Shown piece by piece: positions 28,455-39,812 of a DNA stretch of 64,000 bases. The translations under genes and the position numbers were made by a program. The first letter of the stretch is position 1. Every line of letters starts with the position of its first letter. The stretch covers positions 1 through 64,000 of the forward strand of contig WBUQ01000001.1 of NCBI GenBank assembly GCA_008933635.1. Reading direction: 5' to 3'. The DNA is from Desulfobulbaceae bacterium. Its GTDB lineage: Bacteria > Desulfobacterota > Desulfobulbia > Desulfobulbales > Desulfocapsaceae. The notes beneath the pieces were generated by a model, which saw nothing but the letters and a program-made list of their open reading frames with translations, was not told where the DNA came from and searched no databases.

Positions 28455-30134
28455 ATGCAGAAGTATGTTATCGGTATCGACACCGGCGGCACCTTCACCG
28501 ATGCCGTCCTGATGGATGTCGAATCCGGCAGAATCATCTCCTCCGCCAAGAAACCGACCACCCATTACCGTCTGGCCGAGGGCACCGGCGCGGCCCTGGC
28601 CGCACTGCTGGAGCAGGCGGCAGTACCACCCGCCGAAATCAGTGCGGTGGCCGTTTCCTCTACCCTTGCCACCAACAGCGTCGTTGAAAACAAAGGGGCC
28701 CGGGTGGCCCTCTTCGTCATCGGCTATGTCAAGCACTTCAAACTGCCGGTCAAGGCGGTGATTTTCGTCAAGGGCGGGCACACCATCATGGGCGAGGAGG
28801 AAGAGCCGCTCGAACTCGACTATCTGGTCAACCTGCTCCACAGCCTGAAGGATGAAGTCGATGCCTACGGCGTCTGCGCGGCGATGTCGATGGTCAACCC
28901 CACCCATGAAATGGTGGCGGAAAAGGCGATCGCGATGATTGACCCCAAACCGGTCTTCTGCTCGCACCGCATCAGCCAGGTGGCGGGGATGCAGGAGCGG
29001 GCGGCGACGGCCGGGCTGCACGCCAAACTGATGCCGATCATGCAGGAGTATGTCGCCGGGGTGCAGACGGCGATGGCGGCCCATGGTCTCACCTGTCCGA
29101 TGATGATCATCGGCGGCAACGGCCGTACCATTTCAGCCGAAGACGCCGTGGAACAGGCGGGAACGACGGTAGCCAGCGGTCCCGCCTGTACGGCCTGCTT
29201 CGGGGCACACCAGACAGGTGGCAGCGCCCTGGTCGTCGATGTCGGCGGTACCACCACCGATATCGCGATGATCGAGGATGGCCGGCCGCTGATGGCGGCT
29301 GAAGGCTGCAAGATCGGCCAGTGGCGGACCCATGTCGAGGCCATCGACATGAGTACCGGAGGCATCGGCGGCGACTCGCACGTCCATATCAGTGCCAAGG
29401 GGGCGATCTCCATCGGCCCAGCCCGCGTCATCCCCCTGTCCATGGCGGAGGGCATCCCCCCGGTTGCCGAATGGCTGGGCCGGGAAGACCGGAGCAGACT
29501 GGTCATCTATCGCCGCGGACCCACCGTCCGGGATGACAACAAGCTGACGGCCTTCCTCCGCACCCGGGGACAGGCCACCCCTGAGCAGATCCGCCAGGCC
29601 ACCGGTCTCAGCGGCGTCACCCTCGAGCGGGACCTCGAACGGCTGGAACGAAGGCAACTGACTGACGAATGCGGTTTCACCCCGACCGACGCGCTGCATG
29701 TCCTCGATCGCATCAGCCTCGGGAACCGCGACAGAGCCCTGGCCGGAGCCACGGTGCTGGCCGCGGCGGCAGCAATGGCAGTGGAAGACTTCTGCCATCT
29801 GGTAATCAGGAAGACAGAAGAGCAGATAGAGAATCTCGTCATCGACCACCTCGTCCAGCACTACTGGGGCAATTCGCTGGCCAGCTTCATCCCGGCCCGC
29901 GACGACCATCCCGTGCTCAGGGTGGCTTTCTCGCTGAAAATCCCCCTGATCGGCATCGGCGCCGCTGCCAGATATTTCCTGCCGGCCGTCGCTGCCCGGC
30001 TCGCCACCACGGTTTCCTTCCCGCCATGCAGCGAGGTGGGCAATGCCGTCGGCGCAGCCATTCTCTGCCGAAAGGCGCTGGCTGATCGAGGAGAAGACAC
30101 GCCGTGCCCACCTTCTTCTCCGGAAAGACCATGA
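28455..30134 (+). CDS. Hydantoinase/oxoprolinase-family (ASKHA-fold) protein with internal wHTH-like segment
   Basis: YVIGIDTGGTFTDAVLMD; VVDVGGTTTDIAMI; later segment LTAFLRTRGQATPEQIRQATGLSGVTLERDLERLERRQL resembles a winged helix. Confidence 0.85.
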   Translation: MQKYVIGIDTGGTFTDAVLMDVESGRIISSAKKPTTHYRLAEGTGAALAALLEQAAVPPAEISAVAVSSTLATNSVVENKGARVALFVIGYVKHFKLPVKAVIFVKGGHTIMGEEEEPLELDYLVNLLHSLKDEVDAYGVCAAMSMVNPTHEMVAEKAIAMIDPKPVFCSHRISQVAGMQERAATAGLHAKLMPIMQEYVAGVQTAMAAHGLTCPMMIIGGNGRTISAEDAVEQAGTTVASGPACTACFGAHQTGGSALVVDVGGTTTDIAMIEDGRPLMAAEGCKIGQWRTHVEAIDMSTGGIGGDSHVHISAKGAISIGPARVIPLSMAEGIPPVAEWLGREDRSRLVIYRRGPTVRDDNKLTAFLRTRGQATPEQIRQATGLSGVTLERDLERLERRQLTDECGFTPTDALHVLDRISLGNRDRALAGATVLAAAAAMAVEDFCHLVIRKTEEQIENLVIDHLVQHYWGNSLASFIPARDDHPVLRVAFSLKIPLIGIGAAARYFLPAVAARLATTVSFPPCSEVGNAVGAAILCRKALADRGEDTPCPPSSPERP

Positions 30135-30538
30135 AGAAAGTCAACGTTGACAATCCAGCTGGCGTCAGGCGATTTGTCCGCGATATCCTTGGCTGTGGCT
30201 GCCCGGAGGAGGTTTTCGACGAGCTGGTCCTGGCTGAGGAGACGATCGCTGACGGCAGCACGGCCACCAGGACGCTGCTCGTCGGCAACCGGCTGCTGGT
30301 CGTGCTGCTCTGCTGCAGGGACTGGGATAGTCTGAGCGGCATCCTGCCGCAACTGGTCAGCCACTACCGGCAGGAACGGGATGAGAGGGGTTTGAACCGG
30401 GTGCGAATTGTTGTCGCTTGCGACCAGCCGGCAGCACTGCAGCCAGCCGCCTCGCTTTGTTTCGCCGGCCTGCCGGGGGTCGACGAACGGATGCACCTCC
30501 ATATCCTCGCGCCGGCCGATCTCGCCGGAGTCGCATGA
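30131..30538 (+). CDS. Conserved-looking hypothetical protein (DILGCGCPEEVF motif)
   Basis: ATG overlaps the preceding TGA (ATGA); intact ORF. Confidence 0.65.
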   Translation: MKKVNVDNPAGVRRFVRDILGCGCPEEVFDELVLAEETIADGSTATRTLLVGNRLLVVLLCCRDWDSLSGILPQLVSHYRQERDERGLNRVRIVVACDQPAALQPAASLCFAGLPGVDERMHLHILAPADLAGVA

Positions 30539-30729
30539 GCGGCCGCAAGCCTCAACCGCACTGTCCCTTCTGCCACGGCAGCGGCCAGATATCCACATTC
30601 AAAGGAGTGAGCCGCTTTCTGCTGACTGTCGAAGAATGCCCAAACTGTTGCGGTACCGGTCATGAAACAGCCGGCGCGAAGAAAAAGCCAGCCCCTCGGC
30701 CACAACGGAAGAAACGCCATGACAGCTGA
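30535..30729 (+). CDS. Small DnaJ-like CxxCxGxG zinc-finger protein
   Basis: 64 aa with CPFCHGSGQ and CPNCCGTGH; ATGA overlap with the upstream gene. Confidence 0.7.
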   Translation: MSGRKPQPHCPFCHGSGQISTFKGVSRFLLTVEECPNCCGTGHETAGAKKKPAPRPQRKKRHDS

Positions 30730-30752
30730 CATCTCCGCCTGAGCCTCTTCTA

Positions 30753-31208
30753 ATGGACTTTCCCGCTCTGTTCTCTCCGCCGTTTGGCCTGGCTTCCCTG
30801 TTCGGTCTCAGCTTCCTCGCCTCAACCGTTATCCCGCTCGGTTCGGAATGGCTCCTGGTCATGCTGCTTCTTCAGGGACATCCTGCCATTGCGGCGGTTA
30901 CCGTCGCCACCCTCGGCAACACGCTCGGAGCCTGCACCACCTATCTGATCGGAGCCCTCGGCTCCGGATTTCTCACCCACAGAATCCTGCGACTCTCCGA
31001 ACCGGAACTCGAAAGGAGCAGACGCATCTACCAGCGGTTTGGCGTCTGGTCGCTGCTGTTCACCTGGATCCCGGTGATCGGCGACCCTCTCTGCCTCCTT
31101 GCCGGAGCCATGCGGTCCTCCCTGCCCCTGTTTCTTGTACTTGTTCCGATCGGCAAGGCCTGCCGGTATGCTGTCCTTGCCCTGATCACCCGACAGGGGA
31201 TGCCCTGA
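30753..31208 (+). CDS. YqaA-family (DedA-related) inner-membrane protein
   Basis: IPLGSEWLLVMLLLQGHPAIAAVTVATLGNTLGACTTYLIG; WIPVIGDPLCLLAGAMR. Confidence 0.88.
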   Translation: MDFPALFSPPFGLASLFGLSFLASTVIPLGSEWLLVMLLLQGHPAIAAVTVATLGNTLGACTTYLIGALGSGFLTHRILRLSEPELERSRRIYQRFGVWSLLFTWIPVIGDPLCLLAGAMRSSLPLFLVLVPIGKACRYAVLALITRQGMP

Positions 31209-31300
31209 ATCGAAAATCATCCCGCCGCAGGGATGACAACATGAGGATAGACCTTATGGTTGATCAATGTCATGCCAATCCATCTGTCTCGAGAACAACA

Positions 31301-32053
31301 ATGAAAGAAGCGACATACCTGACAATCATCGATGAATTCGACCGCTGGGCGGGGCAGTACGGCCGTATCTGCACCAGGGGCTGCAGTTGCTGCTGCACCG
31401 GCAGTGTCACCATCACCGCTCTGGAAGGGGAGAGGATCCTCGACTTCGCAGTCAAGAACGGCATGGAGCAGTGGCTGGCGGATCGTTTGCGGCAACCGGT
31501 GCAGACCCGGCGACTGCGCATGACCACCAACGAGTTCGCCCGCGCCTGCCTGAGCGGCCAGGAAGCCGCTCCCGGCACCTGCGAAAAGCTGACCCCCTGT
31601 CCCTTCCTTGCAGACGATATCTGCCGGGTCTATCCGGTGCGCCCGTTTTCCTGCCGCTGTTTCATCTCGATCAGCCGGTGTTCGGCAACGCGGCCGGCGC
31701 AGGTCGACCAGCTCTACCTCTCCGCCAGCACCGCCGTCCTCCAGCTGATCGAACACCTCGGCCAGAAACAATACTGGGGCATCATGACCGACGTGCTGTT
31801 GTCGCTGCTGGATATCTCGACCTACCAGGGGATAGCGACAGCCCTTGCCGACCCGGCGAGGGTAATGGAAGGACGGCTCCGCACCCTCACCGCCCGGCCA
31901 CTTCCCGGCTTCCTGTTCACCGAGGAGGAGGGGCAGCACCTGCAACCGCTGCTGCACGCCATCTTCAGCTCCCGGATTGGCAGCGTCAGCGTTGAGGACG
32001 TTCTCAACGGCAGGATCCCACCCGAGAACGGGCCGGGAGCTCAGACAATATGA
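31301..32053 (+). CDS. YkgJ-family cysteine cluster protein
   Basis: CTRGCSCCCTGSV; CPFLADDICRVYPVRPFSCRCF. Confidence 0.75.
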   Translation: MKEATYLTIIDEFDRWAGQYGRICTRGCSCCCTGSVTITALEGERILDFAVKNGMEQWLADRLRQPVQTRRLRMTTNEFARACLSGQEAAPGTCEKLTPCPFLADDICRVYPVRPFSCRCFISISRCSATRPAQVDQLYLSASTAVLQLIEHLGQKQYWGIMTDVLLSLLDISTYQGIATALADPARVMEGRLRTLTARPLPGFLFTEEEGQHLQPLLHAIFSSRIGSVSVEDVLNGRIPPENGPGAQTI

Positions 32054-32682
32054 GCGGAAACACACCAACCACCGCAGAGAGCGAGCAGATCACCATCCTG
32101 CTGCCGGCGGGCCGGCTTCCGCGGGCGATCCTGGCTGAAGTCAACGCACTGGCTGCGCGGCATGGCTTTGCGATCTACCTCACCACATTGCAGAACCTGC
32201 GTCTGCTCGACGTCCCGCGATCGGCCGCCGTGGAGATCAGGGAGCGCCTCGCCGCCCTTGGCGCCGAGTTCAAAGCCGCCGGCAGGTTCCCGGTTCCCCG
32301 GATCTGTATCGGCAGTCCCTATTGCAGCCTTGGACGTATCGACACGAAGGCGCTGAGCGACACGATCCAGGAACGTTTTTCCGGACGGGCAAAGACCAAG
32401 GCCAAACTGAAAATCGCCATCTCCGGCTGTATCCTCAGCTGTTCCGGGACCCGAACCAGCGACATCGGCGTCGTCGCCGCCAGGCACGGCTACGACGTCT
32501 ATGCCGGCGGCAAGGGAGGCCCGGCACCGAAGATCGGCAGGAGGATCCTCAAGGAGGGGACAGAGGAGGAGGTGCTCGCGGCCATCGCGACCCTGATCGA
32601 TTTCCACGATCGCCGGACCACCAGTAAACAACGGATGGCCAAACTGATCGACGATCCCGGGTTTCCTTTTGCCGAAGTCTGA
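32050..32682 (+). CDS. Small sulfite/nitrite reductase-like siroheme/4Fe-4S protein (alSiR-like)
   Basis: CIGSPYC (Cx5C) and SGCILSC (CxxxC) ligand motifs; single-module about 210-aa protein; ATGA overlap with the upstream gene. Confidence 0.75.
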   Translation: MSGNTPTTAESEQITILLPAGRLPRAILAEVNALAARHGFAIYLTTLQNLRLLDVPRSAAVEIRERLAALGAEFKAAGRFPVPRICIGSPYCSLGRIDTKALSDTIQERFSGRAKTKAKLKIAISGCILSCSGTRTSDIGVVAARHGYDVYAGGKGGPAPKIGRRILKEGTEEEVLAAIATLIDFHDRRTTSKQRMAKLIDDPGFPFAEV

Positions 32683-32715
32683 ACAGTTGGGCAGCACCCT
32701 CTTCCAGGCAACTGA

Positions 32716-35314
<2,599 letters not shown>

Positions 35315-35465
35315 CATCAGGATAATCCAGACGACAATGACCGATTCATGCTCCACCGCCAGCCCCTGTCCCTACCCGTCCGACTGCGAGGTCATGGAAG
35401 GCTACCGGACAATTGCCCGTGATCGGCGCCAGCAGCCGGGCCCGGCCGGCGAAAACCGGATAGTG

Positions 35466-35981
35466 ATGGAAAAGGCAAAAGATATCAAGATCATACTTCT
35501 TGATGTTGACGGCGTTATGACCGATGGCACTATTCACTACACCGGCAACGGGGCAGAAGGGAAGAGTTTCAACACCCAGGACGGTTTCGGTCTCAGGCTT
35601 CTCCGGGAAGCAGGTATCGATACCGGTCTGATCACTTCCCGGAGCTCTGAGGCCGTCTCTCGCCGCGCCGAGGAATTGAACATGTGCCATGCCTACCAGG
35701 GATCTTCAAACAAGCTGGCAACATTTCAGGAAATACTCAAAAATACCGGCTATAAGCCCTTTCAGGTCGCCTATATGGGAGACGACTGGCTTGACCTCTG
35801 CCTCCTGACCCGGGTCGGCCTGGCGCTGGCGCCGGCGAATGCCGTCGCCGCGGTGAAGGATGCTGTGCATTACGTGACTGCACACCAGGGCGGGGCGGGC
35901 GCAGTCCGTGAGGCCTGTGAGGTTATCCTGGAAGGGAAGGGGCTTCTCAATGAAATGCTGCAGCGATACCTGAGCCGATGA
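35466..35981 (+). CDS. kdsC: 3-deoxy-D-manno-octulosonate 8-phosphate phosphatase (HAD)
   Basis: IILLDVDGVMTDGTIHY; ITSRSSEAVSRRAEEL; VAYMGDDWLDLCLL; an in-frame ATG at 35337 is an alternative start. Confidence 0.92.
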   Translation: MEKAKDIKIILLDVDGVMTDGTIHYTGNGAEGKSFNTQDGFGLRLLREAGIDTGLITSRSSEAVSRRAEELNMCHAYQGSSNKLATFQEILKNTGYKPFQVAYMGDDWLDLCLLTRVGLALAPANAVAAVKDAVHYVTAHQGGAGAVREACEVILEGKGLLNEMLQRYLSR

Positions 35982-36556
35982 TCAACCAGCGCAACATAAT
36001 CTGGCTCATCCCCCTGGCCCTGCTGATCACCTTTCCGCTCTGGAGGCTGCCGCTGGGCGCCTTCCTCACCCCCCGCGGTGGCTATGACCCTGCCTATGCC
36101 AATCTGGATGCCGATACCCACAACTTCACCATGGACAAGGTCCGGATCCAGCAGATCCACAGCGGGAAGAAATCAGCGGAAATACGGGCGGAAAGCGCCC
36201 GAACTGGCGACAAGCCGGATGAATACATCATGACCAAGGTGGATACCGACGTGTACGACAACGACGGGGAGATCACCAATATTACCGCCGACCGCGGCAT
36301 CTACAACGTCGAAACCAAGCAGCTGACCCTGATCGACAACGTTGTCATTCTCAAGAGCAAGGACCAGCAAAGCCTATATACCGACCTTCTCTATTACGAC
36401 GATGAGAAACGAACGGTCTGGTGTCCGGGACCGACCAGGATGGTGGCAGAAGACGCAGAGATCCGCGGCGGCAACCTCCGGTACGAGGTTGAAAGCGGCC
36501 AGTACGAAATAGGCGGCCGGGTGCATTGCCTTATCGAAGGCTTCAGCCAGCCTTGA
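35978..36556 (+). CDS. lptC: LPS export protein LptC
   Basis: Single N-terminal TM plus beta-rich ITADRGIYNVETKQLTLIDNVVI; downstream of kdsC. Confidence 0.85.
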   Translation: MINQRNIIWLIPLALLITFPLWRLPLGAFLTPRGGYDPAYANLDADTHNFTMDKVRIQQIHSGKKSAEIRAESARTGDKPDEYIMTKVDTDVYDNDGEITNITADRGIYNVETKQLTLIDNVVILKSKDQQSLYTDLLYYDDEKRTVWCPGPTRMVAEDAEIRGGNLRYEVESGQYEIGGRVHCLIEGFSQP

Positions 36557-37283
36557 TCCGCTCGCAACTCAGCACGAAAAATCCTCCCCCCTGGACCTGC
36601 CAGCGGATATTGACATCCCAGAGCATCATCCCGAACTCTCTGCCATCCCCCTTCTGACTGGGCGGGCGCGGATCCTGCCGCAGGATCTGCCAAATCAGGC
36701 CGAGCAGATCTCGCCCCGACTCGCTCTGATACGACTGAATAAAGACTTTGGCCTGGTCGCTGAAACCGACTTCCACCGGTTCCCGCATCTCCGTTGTAAA
36801 AGCGCTGCCGGCGGCGTCGGCTATGCTGTCGCTGTAGGGGAGATAGGGCTTGATATCGAATACCGGGGTCTGGTCCAGCACATCGATTCCTTCCAGATCG
36901 AGAAAGATTTTCTTGCCGCAGTTGCGGATCGCTACCAGCCTGACCACCGACATGCCGAGAAAATTCGGCCGGTGCGGGCTGCGGCTGGCGAAAACCCCCA
37001 CCCGCTTCTGACCACCGAGCCCGGGTGGCCTGACGGTACTTCTCCACCCCTCGGAAATGGTACCGTGAAAGAGAAAATGGATCCAGATGTGGGAATACCG
37101 GTCGAGACCGACGAACATCTCCGGCCGGTCATAGGGAGGAAGCATCTCCAGCGTCCCCACGGATTTCGTGACTAGACCCGGCTGCCGTGGAATACCGAAT
37201 TTTTCGGCAAAACAGGAATGGATGCGGGCGATCGGAACAATGTTCCAGGCTGCCCCGGCATCGGCTCCCAGCTCAGCTGGCAT
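36543..37283 (-). CDS. TrmO/YaeB-family tRNA (N6-threonylcarbamoyladenosine37-N6) methyltransferase-like
   Basis: PIARIHSCFAEKFGIPRQPGLV; SHIWIHFLFH; FASRSPHRPNFLGMSVVRLV. Confidence 0.88.
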   Translation of the reverse strand: MPAELGADAGAAWNIVPIARIHSCFAEKFGIPRQPGLVTKSVGTLEMLPPYDRPEMFVGLDRYSHIWIHFLFHGTISEGWRSTVRPPGLGGQKRVGVFASRSPHRPNFLGMSVVRLVAIRNCGKKIFLDLEGIDVLDQTPVFDIKPYLPYSDSIADAAGSAFTTEMREPVEVGFSDQAKVFIQSYQSESGRDLLGLIWQILRQDPRPPSQKGDGREFGMMLWDVNIRWQVQGGGFFVLSCERIKAG

Positions 37284-37782
37284 TCTGCCAGCCGTATTCC
37301 GGTTTCGGGCGAACAGCCAGCCCACGGAATCTTCTCGACATGGTCCGGTAGGTCCAGAAGGCGCTGCCGGGAATAAAATTGAAGGCCCAGGCCGACTCGT
37401 CATTCTTGATTTCACAGCTCCAGACGTCGGTCGGTTCGATGCCGAACAGGGGGCTGATTTGATGTTTTCTGATATTCTTCCTGTACAGCCCGCCTAACTG
37501 CTCCAAGGTCGGCAGCCCCCAAGCCTTTCCTCTGCAGTTCAGTCCGTCAACCCAGGCCTGAGCTTCATTCCAACTGGTGTCACGATCAGGGCCCACCATC
37601 CATTCGAGCCTGCTGTAACAATCGCAGATCAGCCCGTTTGCATAGGCCACATAGCGCCCATCCCTGGCAACGATTTCCGGTGGTCGCAGCAAGGTGAGAT
37701 CATATATCCGGCTTGAAGCACCCTCCTGCGGATCCGGTGCATTGTACAGCGATTGCGGTAATTGAACAGGCTGTTCCATCAT
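37273..37782 (-). CDS. Lcl / DUF1566 domain protein
   Basis: NGLICDCYSRLEWMVGPDRDTSWNEAQAWVDGLNCRGKAWGLPTLEQL...WSCEIKNDESAWAFNF pattern. Confidence 0.7.
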   Translation of the reverse strand: MMEQPVQLPQSLYNAPDPQEGASSRIYDLTLLRPPEIVARDGRYVAYANGLICDCYSRLEWMVGPDRDTSWNEAQAWVDGLNCRGKAWGLPTLEQLGGLYRKNIRKHQISPLFGIEPTDVWSCEIKNDESAWAFNFIPGSAFWTYRTMSRRFRGLAVRPKPEYGWQNAS

Positions 37783-38007
37783 GTCCTCGGCAGAAATGAG
37801 TCACCCTGATTTTCGCCAGCATTACCGTTTCTATCGGTCCATGATATCGATACTTTACATTTTTATCGAGATGCGACTGAAAAACTGTGCACTGATTGCC
37901 TGTTGCTTTTCTTGCCGTCTCAGCTCTGGTACCGTTTTCCAGCCCGAAAACCCTCTTCAGGCTGGCCATTCATCAAGCCGAAACGGCCGCCCTGTCACTA
38001 TAACGGC

Positions 38008-38535
38008 TCAATCCCCCGAGGGCACGACGACCCGATCGGGATCGTTGGGAGCGTCGACAACCTGCCATTCCTGCTCCTGATGATCGAAATCGGCTATCTT
38101 CCCGATATCCATCTTGAGGTATCTGCCCTTGCCCTCAATGGCCACAGTGCCGTCTTCAAGTATGATTTCACCGGTCCCCTCGAAGCTCCTCTTGCCGTCA
38201 CTGACGATCCTTCCTATCACCCTGACCTCGCGATCTATCGGCACCGGCTTGCGCAGCTTCATCGAGAAATCTACCGTCACCCCCCAGATATTGTCGGAAT
38301 AGGCTACCATGATCGCCCTGCCGATGGTTTCGTCAAGAATGGTTGCCGCAAGTCCCCCATGCAGACGGCCGGGATATCCCTGATGCTCGCTGGCAGGCTG
38401 GAATATCGCCATCAATTCGCCATTCTCCAGTTCATAGAAACGGCTCTTCAAACCGAAGGCGTTTTTCAAGCCGCACACAAAACACATCTTCGAGTTCGGC
38501 TGTTTTTTCCTTACGTTGAGTTCCATTATCGTCAT
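38008..38535 (-). CDS. PaaI-like hotdog thioesterase
   Basis: FQPASEHQGYPGRLHGGLAATILDETIGRAIM. Confidence 0.8.
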   Translation of the reverse strand: MTIMELNVRKKQPNSKMCFVCGLKNAFGLKSRFYELENGELMAIFQPASEHQGYPGRLHGGLAATILDETIGRAIMVAYSDNIWGVTVDFSMKLRKPVPIDREVRVIGRIVSDGKRSFEGTGEIILEDGTVAIEGKGRYLKMDIGKIADFDHQEQEWQVVDAPNDPDRVVVPSGD

Positions 38536-38643
38536 ACCCCCTCTATTTCCCCAAAGAATGCCTCGGGGTGGAACACGCCTGTGTATCCACCCGGCGTATT
38601 CCCGTCCATGTTCGACATTCATCAAACCAACGCCATCTCCATT

Positions 38644-39252
38644 TCATGGCAGCGTCGGTGGCCCCTTGGCCAGCATTTCAGCGATGGTCATCCTGATTTT
38701 GGGGCACCGGTCTCGAAGATCCAGCACCAGTTCATTTTCCAGCAGTGCCAGTTGCCGGAGCAGAGGCGTGCGCTCGACCATGGGGATCGTCCCCGCCTCG
38801 GATTCGCGCTCACTGGTGATTTTCTGGCAGCGAAAACAGCCGGGAAAGGTCAGGCGCCTGCCGTCGGGCCTCGTCATCGTCGCCGGCACCCCATGGGTCC
38901 TGCAGACCAGAAGCCTGAATGGATACAGGACGCACAGCCCTTCCTCGTTGAGCGGACACATCATCACCGGTCGCCGCTCCTGGGCCAGCTCATCCGCATA
39001 TTGCCGGACAACCCGGTGGGCCCGGTCGAGAATTTCCTGCTGTTTCTGGAGCGGCAGCTGCCGCATTCCCTGCCACAGATAGATCCATTCAACGTAGGTG
39101 TAATGGAGGAAATAGGAGTCACAGCAATTATCCGGGCAGCCCTTGCAACTGAATTCCAGCCGGCGGGCCACTTCATCGTATTCCTCCTCCATGGCCTGAT
39201 AGATTTTCTTCAGACGCTCGGTCAGTTTCTCCGGCAGGGTCAACTCTCTCAT
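38644..39252 (-). CDS. YkgJ-like cysteine cluster protein
   Basis: FSCKGCPDNCCDSYF; MCPLNEEGLCVLYPFRLLVCRTHG. Confidence 0.75.
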   Translation of the reverse strand: MRELTLPEKLTERLKKIYQAMEEEYDEVARRLEFSCKGCPDNCCDSYFLHYTYVEWIYLWQGMRQLPLQKQQEILDRAHRVVRQYADELAQERRPVMMCPLNEEGLCVLYPFRLLVCRTHGVPATMTRPDGRRLTFPGCFRCQKITSERESEAGTIPMVERTPLLRQLALLENELVLDLRDRCPKIRMTIAEMLAKGPPTLP

Positions 39253-39812
39253 CGCTCTTCCTCCAGGCACTGAACCCTGTAGATCCGGATTACCGGGTGG
39301 GAATCGCGCCAGGCAGTGTCTTTCAGACCCGCTTTCCGGCAAAGATTTCCGAGAAAATCCTCTGGCTGTGGCAGCTGCTGCCATACCTGGGGCAAAAATG
39401 TCGCCCTGGCGCTGCCGATAGTGAGAATGACTCCGTCCAGCCCGGGATGGAGTTTGGCCAGGAGGTCGTCGGCATCGCTGTAATCCAGGGGAATTGACGG
39501 ACCGAGTATCGAGATGTCTATATGGATATCGTCGAACTCCTCCGCCCTTACCGGCGCAAAACGATAATCGTTGAACGCAGCGTTGAGGGCATTATCCCTG
39601 ACTCCTTGCCAGAGCGTGCCCACCGGCTCCAGATTGCCAATGCAGCCACGCAGCTGACCTTGTTTTCTCAAGGTGACAAATGCGGCACGCCGCTCCTCCA
39701 GGTCAGGATCTTCCGACTGACTCTTCGGCATGTCACCAAGACCGAGTCGTGAGGCGATGGTCTGCCGGGCGAGCCTGAGCAGAGTTTTCCCCTGTTCAGC
39801 AGTGAGTTCCAT
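39249..39812 (-). CDS. AMMECR1-domain protein (AmmeMemoRadiSam protein A-like)
   Basis: AAFVTLRKQGQLRGCIGNLEPVGTLWQGVRDNALNAAFNDYRFAPV; HPGLDGVILTIGSARATFLPQVWQQLP. Confidence 0.88.
   Translation of the reverse strand: MELTAEQGKTLLRLARQTIASRLGLGDMPKSQSEDPDLEERRAAFVTLRKQGQLRGCIGNLEPVGTLWQGVRDNALNAAFNDYRFAPVRAEEFDDIHIDISILGPSIPLDYSDADDLLAKLHPGLDGVILTIGSARATFLPQVWQQLPQPEDFLGNLCRKAGLKDTAWRDSHPVIRIYRVQCLEEER

Noticed and set aside
37903-39273. 456-aa plus-strand ORF opposite thioesterase and YkgJ genes
   Set aside because: Overlaps two motif-supported minus-strand genes; no own signature
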